A DNA stretch of 50,742 bases, taken from assembly GCA_900316445.1 (NCBI GenBank), contig ONCZ01000029.1:1-50742 (forward strand), given 5' to 3'. The notes beneath the pieces are model-generated. The model was given only the letters and a program-made list of their open reading frames with translations. It was not told the origin of the DNA and ran no database searches. Each line of letters starts with the position of its first letter. Positions within the stretch are counted from its first letter, which is position 1. The translations under genes were made by a program, and so were the position numbers. This stretch comes from an uncultured Prevotellaceae bacterium (GTDB taxonomy: Bacteria > Bacteroidota > Bacteroidia > Bacteroidales > Bacteroidaceae). Shown one piece after another: positions 25,321-34,689 of this stretch.

Positions 25321-28300
25321 ATGAAACGATTATTAGGCTTAACAGTGCTGTTGATGAGTCTGTGGGCTGGTGCTGAGAACACCATCCCCGACATGAAGTT
25401 CAAGCGGTTGGATACTCGTGACGGACTGTCGAACTCGACTATCAACTGTATCTATCAGGACTCGAAGGGATTCGTGTGGATCGGCACGTCGTATGGTTTG
25501 AACCGTTATGACGGCTACCGTTTCCGTACCTACTATTCCGACCCGAATGACACGACCACGCTGCGTAACAACTACGTGGACCAGATCTTCGAGGACGGTG
25601 CCGGACGGCTCTGGCTGAGGCAGGGCATGAACTACTCACTGTTCGACCCTGTGACCGAGCGTACCGTGAGGAATCCCTCCAAACAGTTGGCAGAATACGG
25701 TGTCGTCGGCGGTATCGACCGCTTCTACATCGACTCCAAGAAGAATCTCTGGGTGAAGACCTACGACGAGGGGCTCTACTGCAATGTCTATGGCAGAAAG
25801 AAACACACACTGACCAAGTACGGCTACGAGGAAGGTCTGCTGCCCAAGGAATTCTACTTCTCGTCGATGGCCGACTGGGACGGTATGTTGCTGGTGGCTT
25901 CCAGCGACGGTGAACTCATTGGCGTGGATCCGGAGACGGGCAAGGTGAAATGGAAGGACAGATACATGATCGAGCACGGTGGTAAGACCAGTGAGGCCTA
26001 TAACATCGTCGTGGATCCTGACGGCAACTACTGGGTACTCTCGAACCTGAAAACCTTCGTCTATGACCAGAAGGCCAAGCAGTGGCACCCCTCGGTGAAC
26101 AGTTTCTTAGAGGCACATGGCATCGCTCCATTGCCCGACCCGCTGCAGATCTGGGACGTGATGGCTGACAAGCGCGGATGGATATGGATAGGTACCGACC
26201 ATGAGGGCGTCTTCGTGATCGACCCGAAGAGCAAGGAGGTGAAGCAGTTGCTGAATAATAAGTTCGATGAGACCTCGCTGAGCGACAATACCATCAGGCA
26301 TATGATGACCGACCATAGCGGTAACGTGTGGATCTCTGGTTATCGTAACGGCCTGAACCAATATATCGAGACACTCTCCGGCTTCCGGACATTGGAGTTG
26401 GGTGATATCAACACCACCACCGAGGATACACAGGGTAACTACTGGTTCGGTACCGACAACCGGGGTATCATCAAATACTCACCCAAGACGGGAGAGACGG
26501 AGGTTTACGACAAGGCCCGCTGTGGCTTCGCCTCTGACGTGATGGTGGCCAGTTATGGAGCCAAGGACGGTTCCGTGTGGTTCGGTACCTATAACGGCGG
26601 TGTCGTACAGATTGACAATGGACGGGTGAAGAACTACCTCGCCTCGAACGCCGACGGCGCCTTGTTGAATAATAATGTGTGGTCGGTGACAGAGGACAAG
26701 TGGGGTGACATTTGGGTCGGAACCCTTGGCAGCGGTGTGCAGAAGCTGCAGATGAAGACCGGGAAGTTCCTGACCTGGAACTCCTACAATGGGAAGATGC
26801 CCGAGAACTTCATGACCTCAGCTTCGTGGACCCGGAAAGGCTGGCTGTTGGTGGGACACTCGAACTACTATTCGCTCATCAACCCTGTGAGCGGCAAGGT
26901 GATGAACTTCACCATCCCCGCCATTCCCGGGCAGCCGGTGGCTGTGGCCAACACCGTCTGTGTGATGGAAGACAGCCGGGAACTGATCTGGCAGGGCTCT
27001 ACGGCGGGATGTTGTATCTTCGACCCGAAGACGGGCCGCCAGAAGTTACTTGATATGAACTCCGGACTCCTCGGATCGAGTGTCGTGGGTATCGCTGAGG
27101 ATCAGCTCCACACGATGTGGGTGGTGACGGAACATGGTATCTCGAACGTTGTGCCGAAGAAGGAGAACAATGGCGAGTGGTCGTTCCTAGTGCGCAGTTT
27201 CAGCAGTAAGGACGGTCTGCAGCAGGGACCTTATAATCAGCGCTCCATCTCTCGTACCCACGACGGTATGATCCTGGTGGGAGGTATTGGCGGTGTCGAT
27301 ATCATCAACCCCAAACTCATCACGAATGTCAACAACGACGAACGCCCGATGTTCAGTGGTCTGAAACTCTTCGGACAGCAGATGGGCGTCGGACAGGAAT
27401 ATGAAGGTAGGGTGATCCTTGAAAAGGCTCTCGACGAGTGTGAGGAGCTTGTGCTTAGACATGATGAGAACCAGTTCACCATCCAACTTGCCACGAACAA
27501 GGGTGAGATGCACAATCCCTCGCGCTTCATCTATCAGCTGGAGGGCTTCAGCGACAAGTGGATGAAAACGGAAGAGAACAATCCTAACATCACCTATATG
27601 TCTCTGCATCATGGCAGTTATATCCTCCATGTGCGTATGCTCAATGACGACGGTACGATGGGGCAGGAAGAGGCCACCCTCAAACTGACTATTACCCCTC
27701 CATTGTTGCGAAACCGCTGGCTGATGCTGTTCTTCCTCGCCTGTGTCGCAACAGGTGTTTGGTTCTGGCGCAGACTCTTCATCAGGAAGCAGATGGAGAA
27801 GGCCGAGCTTGAGAATCTGCGTCGTGAGGTGGAGAAGAAGCAGTGGATGAACGAGATGAAAACGCAGATGATGACCTCTGGAGAAGGAGAAAAGGAGAAA
27901 AGGAGTGAAGAAGTAAAGAGACAGGCGCCAGAGTGGGAGGTTACTGGTCTGAACCGTCAGCCTGCCGACCTCCAAGAGTTTATGAAGGAGCAGTGCGCAC
28001 AATTTAAGGCACCGGAGGGCAAGAAGTTGAAGTTCTCGTTCTTCCCCCTCGCCAACGATCTTGTGATGCCTTTCGACCGTGATATGATGGGTCAGGCCAT
28101 CCAGATTCTGCTGAACAATTCGGTGATGTTCTCACCCAGCAACTGTGTCATCAAGGTGTTCGTCGATAAGACACCTTCTGCAGGCACTATCCGTATCTCC
28201 GACAACGGCATCGGACTGCCTGAGGGTGCGAAGGAACATATGTTCGACCCGGTGGTGAGCGATGAGGATCCCGGTGTATGCCTCTCCATCGTGAAGGATA

Positions 28301-28428
28301 TCGTGACGGCCCATGGCGGCACCGTTACTGGCGACAACAATGCCGGTGGTGGTTCTGTGTTCACCATCACCCTGCCGCTGGAACAGCCGGAGGAAGTGGA
28401 AGAGGCCGTCCTGATGGATGAAGAATAA
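25321..28428 (+). CDS. Propeller/Y_Y_Y sensor with HATPase domain but no phosphoacceptor histidine or output domain
   Basis: This 1035-residue paralog of the preceding gene has a signal peptide, propeller repeats (about 25-700), a Y_Y_Y domain (about 715-786), a TM helix (797-815), a coiled stretch, and a HATPase_c-like domain (about 885-1020). N-box-like LLNNSVMFSP, G1 ISDNGIGLPE and a late GGGSVFTITLPL are recognisable. The usual HisKA motif (H-E-x-R-T-P-L) is absent; the sequence before the ATPase domain is low-complexity (GEGEKEKRSEEVKR) and repeat-like. There is no receiver or AraC domain. The tail PEEVEEAVLMDEE resembles that of the upstream paralog. Likely ligands are oligosaccharides, given the genes downstream. 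A degenerate AAAAGGTGAAAAGGTAAA tract separates the two genes. Confidence 0.88.
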   Translation: MKRLLGLTVLLMSLWAGAENTIPDMKFKRLDTRDGLSNSTINCIYQDSKGFVWIGTSYGLNRYDGYRFRTYYSDPNDTTTLRNNYVDQIFEDGAGRLWLRQGMNYSLFDPVTERTVRNPSKQLAEYGVVGGIDRFYIDSKKNLWVKTYDEGLYCNVYGRKKHTLTKYGYEEGLLPKEFYFSSMADWDGMLLVASSDGELIGVDPETGKVKWKDRYMIEHGGKTSEAYNIVVDPDGNYWVLSNLKTFVYDQKAKQWHPSVNSFLEAHGIAPLPDPLQIWDVMADKRGWIWIGTDHEGVFVIDPKSKEVKQLLNNKFDETSLSDNTIRHMMTDHSGNVWISGYRNGLNQYIETLSGFRTLELGDINTTTEDTQGNYWFGTDNRGIIKYSPKTGETEVYDKARCGFASDVMVASYGAKDGSVWFGTYNGGVVQIDNGRVKNYLASNADGALLNNNVWSVTEDKWGDIWVGTLGSGVQKLQMKTGKFLTWNSYNGKMPENFMTSASWTRKGWLLVGHSNYYSLINPVSGKVMNFTIPAIPGQPVAVANTVCVMEDSRELIWQGSTAGCCIFDPKTGRQKLLDMNSGLLGSSVVGIAEDQLHTMWVVTEHGISNVVPKKENNGEWSFLVRSFSSKDGLQQGPYNQRSISRTHDGMILVGGIGGVDIINPKLITNVNNDERPMFSGLKLFGQQMGVGQEYEGRVILEKALDECEELVLRHDENQFTIQLATNKGEMHNPSRFIYQLEGFSDKWMKTEENNPNITYMSLHHGSYILHVRMLNDDGTMGQEEATLKLTITPPLLRNRWLMLFFLACVATGVWFWRRLFIRKQMEKAELENLRREVEKKQWMNEMKTQMMTSGEGEKEKRSEEVKRQAPEWEVTGLNRQPADLQEFMKEQCAQFKAPEGKKLKFSFFPLANDLVMPFDRDMMGQAIQILLNNSVMFSPSNCVIKVFVDKTPSAGTIRISDNGIGLPEGAKEHMFDPVVSDEDPGVCLSIVKDIVTAHGGTVTGDNNAGGGSVFTITLPLEQPEEVEEAVLMDEE

Positions 28429-28488
28429 AAATTCGTGTAATTCGAGAAATTTGTTGTGAAAAAGAAAATTATAAACTAGAACATTTTT

Positions 28489-31473
28489 ATGAAAAGAATC
28501 TTTTTGTTAGGGTCTGTTCTGCTCACGGCGATGACGTCGCTGGCAGCAGACGTGCAGACCAGTGAGAACCAAGTGACCATCCGTCCCGACGGAGGACAGG
28601 CGAAGGTGATTCGTCTGGAAGTGATGAACGGCAACATCATCCGTGTGCGTGCCACCTCGAAGGATGCCCTGCCGCAGAAGCCTGCCTCGTTGATGATCGT
28701 GCCGCAGACGACGCCTCCCAGAGGCTCCTACAGCATCACGGAGAATGATGACGAGGTCATTGTAAAGGCCGCAAACGTGAAGGCTGTCGTGAAGAAGGAA
28801 GACGGACGCATCAAGTTCTACGATGCTGAGGGTAAGGAGTTGCTCAAGGAGGTGGAGAACGGCAAGCAGTTCAAGGACTTCACCGTGCCTGAGCGTGAAT
28901 ACGGCATCAAGGGTGGTGCACCCATCACCGAGGAGATGAAGCACGGCCTCACCTGGCAGATGACTTTCGACTCACCGGAAGATGAGGCTTTCTACGGCCT
29001 CGGTCAGCACCAGTCGGAGGAGTTCAATATGAAGGGCAAGAACGAAGACCTGTTCCAGTATAACACCAAGGTATCCATCCCCTTCGTGCTGTCGAACAAG
29101 AACTACGGTCTGTTGTGGGATTCTTATTCATATTGCCGTTTTGGCAATCCGGAGGACTATCTGCAGCTGAACCGTGCCTTCAAACTCTACGACAAGCAGG
29201 GTAGGGAAGGCCACCTCACGGGCACCTATATCGATGTAAAGGGCAAGAAACTCGTGCGCGACGAAGACTCTATCTATTATGAGTATGCTTTCCCCACCAC
29301 CTCGGAGATTGCTGTTAAGACGGACAATGGCGGCATCAAGAACTTCCCGAAGGATTTCCAACTGCAGGGTGCGAATGTCACCTATGAAGGCTTCATCGAA
29401 CCTGAGTGCTGTGGCAAGTGCAAGGGAAAGAAACAACTCTATCAGTTCATTCTTTACTATTCCGGCTATGTGAAAGTCTATATAGATGGTAAGGAAGTGG
29501 TGCCTGAGCGTTGGCGCACGGCGTGGAACCCGAATTCCTATAAGTTTGCGACCGAGTTGCAGAAGGGCAAGCGGGCCCAGGTACGTATTGAGTGGCAGCC
29601 CGACGGTGGCGAGGCCTACTGTGGTCTCCGTGTGGCAGAACCCCGCAGCAAGGAGGAACGTGAACAGCTCACCATCTGGAGTGAGATGGCAAAGGATATG
29701 GACTACTACTTCATCGCCGGTCAGAACTTCGATGAGGTGATTTCCGGCTATCGCACGCTGACGGGTAAGGCCTCGCTCTATCCGAAATGGGTGTTGGGCT
29801 TCTGGCAGAGCCGTGAACGCTATCAGAGTGCTAAGGAGATTGAGGACAACCTCGCTGAGTTCCGTAAGCGTCATATCCCCATCGATAATATCGTACAGGA
29901 CTGGAACTATTGGAAGCTCGACTCCTGGGGCAGTCATGTTTTCGAGAACAACCGTTATCCCAATCCGCAGGCGATGCTCGACAGCGTCCATGCCATGCAT
30001 GGTCGTTTCATGATCTCTGTCTGGCCGAAGTTCTACGACACCGTAGATAACTATAAGGAACTCGATGCCAAGGGTTGGATGTACCATCAGGCCATCAAGG
30101 ACGATATTCACGACTGGCTCGGCTTCCGTGGCTCGTTCTACGATGCCTACGACGAAGGCGCCCGTAAGATGTTCTGGCGTCAGATGGACGAGAACCTCTA
30201 TTCGAAATACAACCACGACGGCATCGCAGGTGTCGATGCCTGGTGGATGGATGCCTCTGAGCCCAACGTCCGCGACTGTACGCCGATGTGGTATCGCAAG
30301 GCGTTGAGTGGTCCCACGGCCCTCGGCACCTCTACGGAATACTTCAATGCTTACTCTACTGTTAATGCTGATGCCATCTACAATGGTCAGCGCTCGGTGT
30401 ATCAGGGCAAGTCCAACGAGCCCCGTGTGTTCCTGTTGACGCGTAGTGGTTTTGCCGGTGAACAGCGTTTCTCTACGGCTACGTGGAGTGGTGACATCGG
30501 CACCCGTTGGGAGGATATGCGTGCCCAGATGACGGCAGGTCTGAACTATTCGATGTCAGGCATCCCCTTCTGGGGCATGGATCAGGGCGGATTCTGTGTG
30601 GAGAACCGTTATGTGGCCGCCCAGCAGATCTTCGACCGCACGGGTGTGGAGAACGAGGATCTGAAGGAGTGGCGTGAGTTGCAGTGCCGTTGGAACCAGT
30701 TCGGTGCCTTCATCCCCCTCTTCCGCAGTCATGGTCAGTGGCCGCTGCGTGAGATATGGAACATCGCCCCGGACAATCATCCCGCCTATCAGTCGTTTGT
30801 TTATTACGATAAGCTGCGTTACCGTCTGATGCCTTATCTCTACTCGATGGCAGGCTGGGCACACTTCAACGACTATACCCTGATGCGTGCCCTGGTGATG
30901 GACTTCAACGGCGACAAGAACGTGGAGAACATCGGCAACCAGTGGATGTTCGGTCCTGCGCTGATGGCCTGTCCCGTAGGTTACTACAAGGCCCGCAACC
31001 GCAGCGTCTATTTCCCGGAGCAGTGCGGCTGGTACAACCTCTATACAGGTGAGTACATCGCTGGTGGTCAGCGTCTCATCGTCGATGCACCTTACGAGCA
31101 GATTCCCGTCTTCGTGCGTGAGGGAGCCATCATCCCCTTCGGTCCTGAGATGGAGTGGAGCGACGAGAAACCCGCAGAACTCATTAACCTCTTCGTCTAT
31201 GCAGGACAGAACGGCCGTTTCCGTCTCTATGAGGACGAAGGCACGAACTATAACTATGAGATGGGCAAGTACGCCACCATCGACATCACCTACGACGATG
31301 CTTCCCGTACCGTATCCTTCGGTGCCCGCAAGGGTCGCTTCGAAGGTATGCTGAAGGATCGTCGTTTCAACGTCGTGCTTATCTCGAAGGATGCACCCAA
31401 AACCCTCAACCTCGATAATCCCGAGGGAAAGATGGTGCAGTATAACGGCAAGGCAGTCAGCGTGCAACTATGA
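28489..31473 (+). CDS. GH31 alpha-xylosidase-like enzyme with PA14 insert
   Basis: This 994-residue secreted protein has a signal peptide (about 1-20), a GH31 N-terminal beta domain, a PA14-like insert (about 284-384, YVKVYIDGKEVVPERWR), a TIM barrel and C-terminal beta domains. The nucleophile is D588 in WWMDASEP and the acid/base is D669 in WSGDIG. A PA14 insert in GH31 is known from xyloglucan alpha-xylosidases such as those of Cellvibrio and Bacteroides ovatus, so removal of alpha-1,6-xylose from xyloglucan oligosaccharides is the best guess. It starts a tight operon: its stop overlaps the next ATG by 4 bp. Confidence 0.92.
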   Translation: MKRIFLLGSVLLTAMTSLAADVQTSENQVTIRPDGGQAKVIRLEVMNGNIIRVRATSKDALPQKPASLMIVPQTTPPRGSYSITENDDEVIVKAANVKAVVKKEDGRIKFYDAEGKELLKEVENGKQFKDFTVPEREYGIKGGAPITEEMKHGLTWQMTFDSPEDEAFYGLGQHQSEEFNMKGKNEDLFQYNTKVSIPFVLSNKNYGLLWDSYSYCRFGNPEDYLQLNRAFKLYDKQGREGHLTGTYIDVKGKKLVRDEDSIYYEYAFPTTSEIAVKTDNGGIKNFPKDFQLQGANVTYEGFIEPECCGKCKGKKQLYQFILYYSGYVKVYIDGKEVVPERWRTAWNPNSYKFATELQKGKRAQVRIEWQPDGGEAYCGLRVAEPRSKEEREQLTIWSEMAKDMDYYFIAGQNFDEVISGYRTLTGKASLYPKWVLGFWQSRERYQSAKEIEDNLAEFRKRHIPIDNIVQDWNYWKLDSWGSHVFENNRYPNPQAMLDSVHAMHGRFMISVWPKFYDTVDNYKELDAKGWMYHQAIKDDIHDWLGFRGSFYDAYDEGARKMFWRQMDENLYSKYNHDGIAGVDAWWMDASEPNVRDCTPMWYRKALSGPTALGTSTEYFNAYSTVNADAIYNGQRSVYQGKSNEPRVFLLTRSGFAGEQRFSTATWSGDIGTRWEDMRAQMTAGLNYSMSGIPFWGMDQGGFCVENRYVAAQQIFDRTGVENEDLKEWRELQCRWNQFGAFIPLFRSHGQWPLREIWNIAPDNHPAYQSFVYYDKLRYRLMPYLYSMAGWAHFNDYTLMRALVMDFNGDKNVENIGNQWMFGPALMACPVGYYKARNRSVYFPEQCGWYNLYTGEYIAGGQRLIVDAPYEQIPVFVREGAIIPFGPEMEWSDEKPAELINLFVYAGQNGRFRLYEDEGTNYNYEMGKYATIDITYDDASRTVSFGARKGRFEGMLKDRRFNVVLISKDAPKTLNLDNPEGKMVQYNGKAVSVQL

Positions 31474-32132
31474 ACAAGGCATTTTTGACACTGATGGGTG
31501 TAGCACTTCTGGTTGGAGGCTGTGGCAATCGCACAGCCTCCACACAGGATGCTGCCCAGACAGATACCATTCTCGCCGAAGACGTTCCCGACACCGTACA
31601 GACGCTCTCACAGGAACCCTCTCAGACGCTCCCTGACGGTGCTGTCAAAGCCGATGAGATCAATGGTCTTTTCGTCTTTACGAAACTCGTACAGAAAAGC
31701 TCAGAGGATGATCCTGCAGATATCAGATCCTTGTGGCTCTACGAGCGGAAGACAGGTCGTGTAGATTCCCTCCTCACCACGAATCCCTTTGCCGAGCAGC
31801 GTTGGGCAGAAATGAGCGACGGCCCTGTGGAGGTTGCTCTCACTCAGATTGCCGCTGCTGACAAGGTGTGTTTCGTACCAGGCCACCCACAGTTGCTTCT
31901 TGTCGAAGGTTGTCCTGACGCCAGGAACATTTGGACCTATATCGTCGATCTGGAGAAGAAGACTGCCCGTCAGTTCCCCTCTACGGAAGGCATCCTTCGG
32001 TTCTCTGCCTCTGGCGACACCCTGATCCTCGGTGCCTATCGCTATCACGAGGAGGGTGGTCGCTACTCCGTGGCAAAGACCTACACCCTCGCCGGTCAGT
32101 TCATCAAGGAAGAAGAAACGGAAGAATACTAA
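31470..32132 (+). CDS. Lipoprotein of unknown function
   Basis: This 220-residue protein has a lipobox LVGGC (C18) and a low-complexity linker rich in T, Q and D. Its C-terminal domain has beta-type repeats (LWLYERKTGRV, IWTYIVDLEKKTARQF, LILGAYRYHEEGGRY) suggesting a small propeller-like or sandwich fold. I do not recognise a named family. It overlaps the GH31 stop by 4 bp and precedes GH2 by 13 bp, so it is co-translated with the glycosidases and may help bind glycan or sense the cell envelope. Confidence 0.8.
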   Translation: MNKAFLTLMGVALLVGGCGNRTASTQDAAQTDTILAEDVPDTVQTLSQEPSQTLPDGAVKADEINGLFVFTKLVQKSSEDDPADIRSLWLYERKTGRVDSLLTTNPFAEQRWAEMSDGPVEVALTQIAAADKVCFVPGHPQLLLVEGCPDARNIWTYIVDLEKKTARQFPSTEGILRFSASGDTLILGAYRYHEEGGRYSVAKTYTLAGQFIKEEETEEY

Positions 32133-32145
32133 ATAACAAAAAACA

Positions 32146-34668
32146 ATGATAAAGAAACTAATGATGACGGCTGTGGCAGTCCTGATGGGACTGACAGCAC
32201 AGGCAAGAGAGAGACAGTGTTTTGACAAGGACTGGCGTTTCCTGCTGGGTGATTCGGCCATTATGGCGAAGGCAGACTTTGACGACAGCAGTTGGCGACA
32301 GCTCGACGTGCCCCACGACTGGGCCATCGAGGGTGACTTCTTTGTCGGCAATCCCAGTGGAGCGAGTGGGGGAGCCCTGCCCGGCGGCATCGGGTGGTAT
32401 CGTAAGACCTTCACACTGGGTGACTGTGAGACGCCGATGAAGGACACGAATTTCTTCATCGAGTTCGACGGCGTGTATATGAATTCCACCGTCTATGTGA
32501 ATGGTGAGAAGGTGGGTACTCGTCCTTACGGTTATTCCAGCTTTGAATACGACATCACGCCGTATGTCCGTGAGGGTAAGAACGTGGTGGCTGTGCGTGT
32601 GGACAACTCAGACCAGCCCAATTCCCGTTGGTATTCAGGCTGCGGCATCTACCGCCACGTCTGGCTCACGAAGACTGCCAAGACCCACATCAAGCACTGG
32701 GGTGTTCAGGTAATTACTTCCCCTCCTAAGTTAGGAGGGGCCAGGGGTGGTCTGAACAAAGGAAAATGGCGCGTAGACATCGGGGTGGAACTGGAGGCGG
32801 TTCAGACCACCCCAACCCCTCCTAACTTAGGAGGGGAAAAGGTTACCATCAAGAACTCCCTGATAGCTCCCAATGGTAAAGTGGTCGGTACGTCGAAGGG
32901 CCTGAAGTCTGTCATCAACGTTTCGAAGCCGATGCTCTGGTCGTGTGAGACACCTTATATATATACCGTGCGCACGGAAGTGATCCTGGGCGGCAGGGTG
33001 GTGGACACCTATGAGACCACCACGGGTTTCCGTAGTTTTAAGTTCGATGCAGCGACGGGATTCTGGCTTAACGGCAAGAACTTCAAACTCAACGGTGTTT
33101 GCGAGCATCACGACTTCGGATGCCTCGGTGCTGCACTGAACGAAGATGCCTTGCACCGCAAACTCCTCAAGTTGAAAGAGATGGGTGTGAATTCCATCAG
33201 AAGTTCGCACAATCCTCCCGCGCCCGAATTATTAAATATGTGTGACACGATGGGTCTGATCGTTATGGACGAGTCGTTCGATATGTGGCGCCGTAAGAAG
33301 ACGCAGAATGACTATGCCCGTTTCTTCGACGAGTGGCACGAGCGCGACCTCACCGACCTTGTGGTGCGTGACCGTAATCATCCCTGTATCCTTATGTGGT
33401 CGATCGGCAACGAGGTGCTCGAGCAGTGGTCGGGTAATGATACAGACGAACTGACACTTGAACAGGCGAACCTCATCCTCAATGCCAGCCGTGACGCCTC
33501 GACACTTGCTAAGGACGGTGAAATGAGTCCCAACTCCCTGTTGACACGCCATCTGGCAGACCTCATCAAGCGTAACGATCCCTCGGGTCGTCCTATCCTT
33601 GCCGGTTGCAATGAACCGTCGCCCAACAACCACCTCTTCAAGAGCGGTGCCATCGACATCATCGGCTTCAACTATCACCACCAGTGGGTGAAGGATGTGC
33701 CGCAGAATTTCCCCGGCAAGCCGTTCATCTTCTCGGAGAGTGTGTCGGCCCTGCAGACGCGTGGCTATTACAAGATGCCTTCCGATGAGATCACCTGGGC
33801 CCCGCAGGAGTGGTGGCTGCCTTATACTGACCCCTCGTATATGTGTTCGTCGTACGACAATATGCATGCCTCGTGGAGTTCGACCCACGAAGAGACCTGG
33901 GACGTGGTGAAGCATAATCCTTTCGTCGGCGGACAGTATATCTGGACGGGCTGGGACTACATTGGCGAGCCTACGCCCTACGGCTTCCCCGCCCGAAGCA
34001 GTTACTTCGGCATCATCGACCTCGCAGGCTTCCCCAAGGACTGCTATTATATGTATCAGAGTGAGTGGACGCAGAAGCCCGTGCTGCACCTCTTCCCCCA
34101 TTGGAACTGGGTGGCTGGCGACGAGATCGATATGTGGTGCTATTATAACAATGCCGACGAGGTGGAGCTTTTCATTAACGGCAAGAGTCAGGGTGTGCGT
34201 CGTAAAACGGGCGAGAATCCTGAAGGCCGCTATGATGCGCACAACACTAAGGCGAAGTTGAACTCAGAGTATCACGTCGGTTGGCGTGTCATCTTCGATC
34301 CCGGTGAGGTGAAGGTCGTCGCCCGCAAGGACGGCAAGGAAGTCGGTTCGCAGACCATCAAGACTGCCGGAGCCCCTGAGAAGATCCGCCTCTCCATCGA
34401 CTACAAGGGCAAGAACACCACGTTCATCACTGCCGAGGTGGTCGATAAGGACGGAAATCTCTGTCCTTGGGCAGAAGATCAGATCGTCTTCATCGGTGAG
34501 GGTACTGGGCGTATCATCGGCACGGACAACGGTTGTCAGACTTCGATGGAGAACTTCAAGTCGCCCCAGCGCAAGGCCTTCTTCGGCAAGTGTATGGTAG
34601 TAGTGACAGGTGAGGGTTCCATCACCGCCAAGTCGCCGACGCTCCAGCCCGCCGTCATTCAATTTTAA
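32146..34668 (+). CDS. GH2 beta-galactosidase-like enzyme with two inserted repeat peptides
   Basis: This 840-residue protein has a signal peptide (to about residue 20), the GH2 sugar-binding domain (CFDKDWRFLLGD start), Ig-like domain, TIM barrel and C-terminal Ig-like domains. The acid/base is E423 in SIGNEV and the nucleophile is E531 in FSESVS. Beta-galactosidase fits the locus (xyloglucan galactosyl residues), but other GH2 activities are possible. Residues 192-204 (SPPKLGGARGGLN) and 220-231 (QTTPTPPNLGGE) come from two inverted copies of a palindromic repeat and flank a native-looking beta-strand (KWRVDIGVELEA) in the Ig-like domain. The catalytic core is untouched. Confidence 0.93.
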   Translation: MIKKLMMTAVAVLMGLTAQARERQCFDKDWRFLLGDSAIMAKADFDDSSWRQLDVPHDWAIEGDFFVGNPSGASGGALPGGIGWYRKTFTLGDCETPMKDTNFFIEFDGVYMNSTVYVNGEKVGTRPYGYSSFEYDITPYVREGKNVVAVRVDNSDQPNSRWYSGCGIYRHVWLTKTAKTHIKHWGVQVITSPPKLGGARGGLNKGKWRVDIGVELEAVQTTPTPPNLGGEKVTIKNSLIAPNGKVVGTSKGLKSVINVSKPMLWSCETPYIYTVRTEVILGGRVVDTYETTTGFRSFKFDAATGFWLNGKNFKLNGVCEHHDFGCLGAALNEDALHRKLLKLKEMGVNSIRSSHNPPAPELLNMCDTMGLIVMDESFDMWRRKKTQNDYARFFDEWHERDLTDLVVRDRNHPCILMWSIGNEVLEQWSGNDTDELTLEQANLILNASRDASTLAKDGEMSPNSLLTRHLADLIKRNDPSGRPILAGCNEPSPNNHLFKSGAIDIIGFNYHHQWVKDVPQNFPGKPFIFSESVSALQTRGYYKMPSDEITWAPQEWWLPYTDPSYMCSSYDNMHASWSSTHEETWDVVKHNPFVGGQYIWTGWDYIGEPTPYGFPARSSYFGIIDLAGFPKDCYYMYQSEWTQKPVLHLFPHWNWVAGDEIDMWCYYNNADEVELFINGKSQGVRRKTGENPEGRYDAHNTKAKLNSEYHVGWRVIFDPGEVKVVARKDGKEVGSQTIKTAGAPEKIRLSIDYKGKNTTFITAEVVDKDGNLCPWAEDQIVFIGEGTGRIIGTDNGCQTSMENFKSPQRKAFFGKCMVVVTGEGSITAKSPTLQPAVIQF
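32719..32838. repeat. Inverted pair of family-1 repeats inside GH2
   Basis: The left copy (32719-32757) has CCTCCTAAGTTAGGAGG followed by GGGGTGGTCTGAAC. The right copy (32799-32838) is its near-perfect reverse complement, with TTCAGACCACCCC and then CCTCCTAACTTAGGAGG. About 42 bp of normal GH2 coding sequence lies between. The reading frame is kept throughout. Confidence 0.85.
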
Positions 34669-34689
34669 CAACCATAGAAACCAAAGAAT

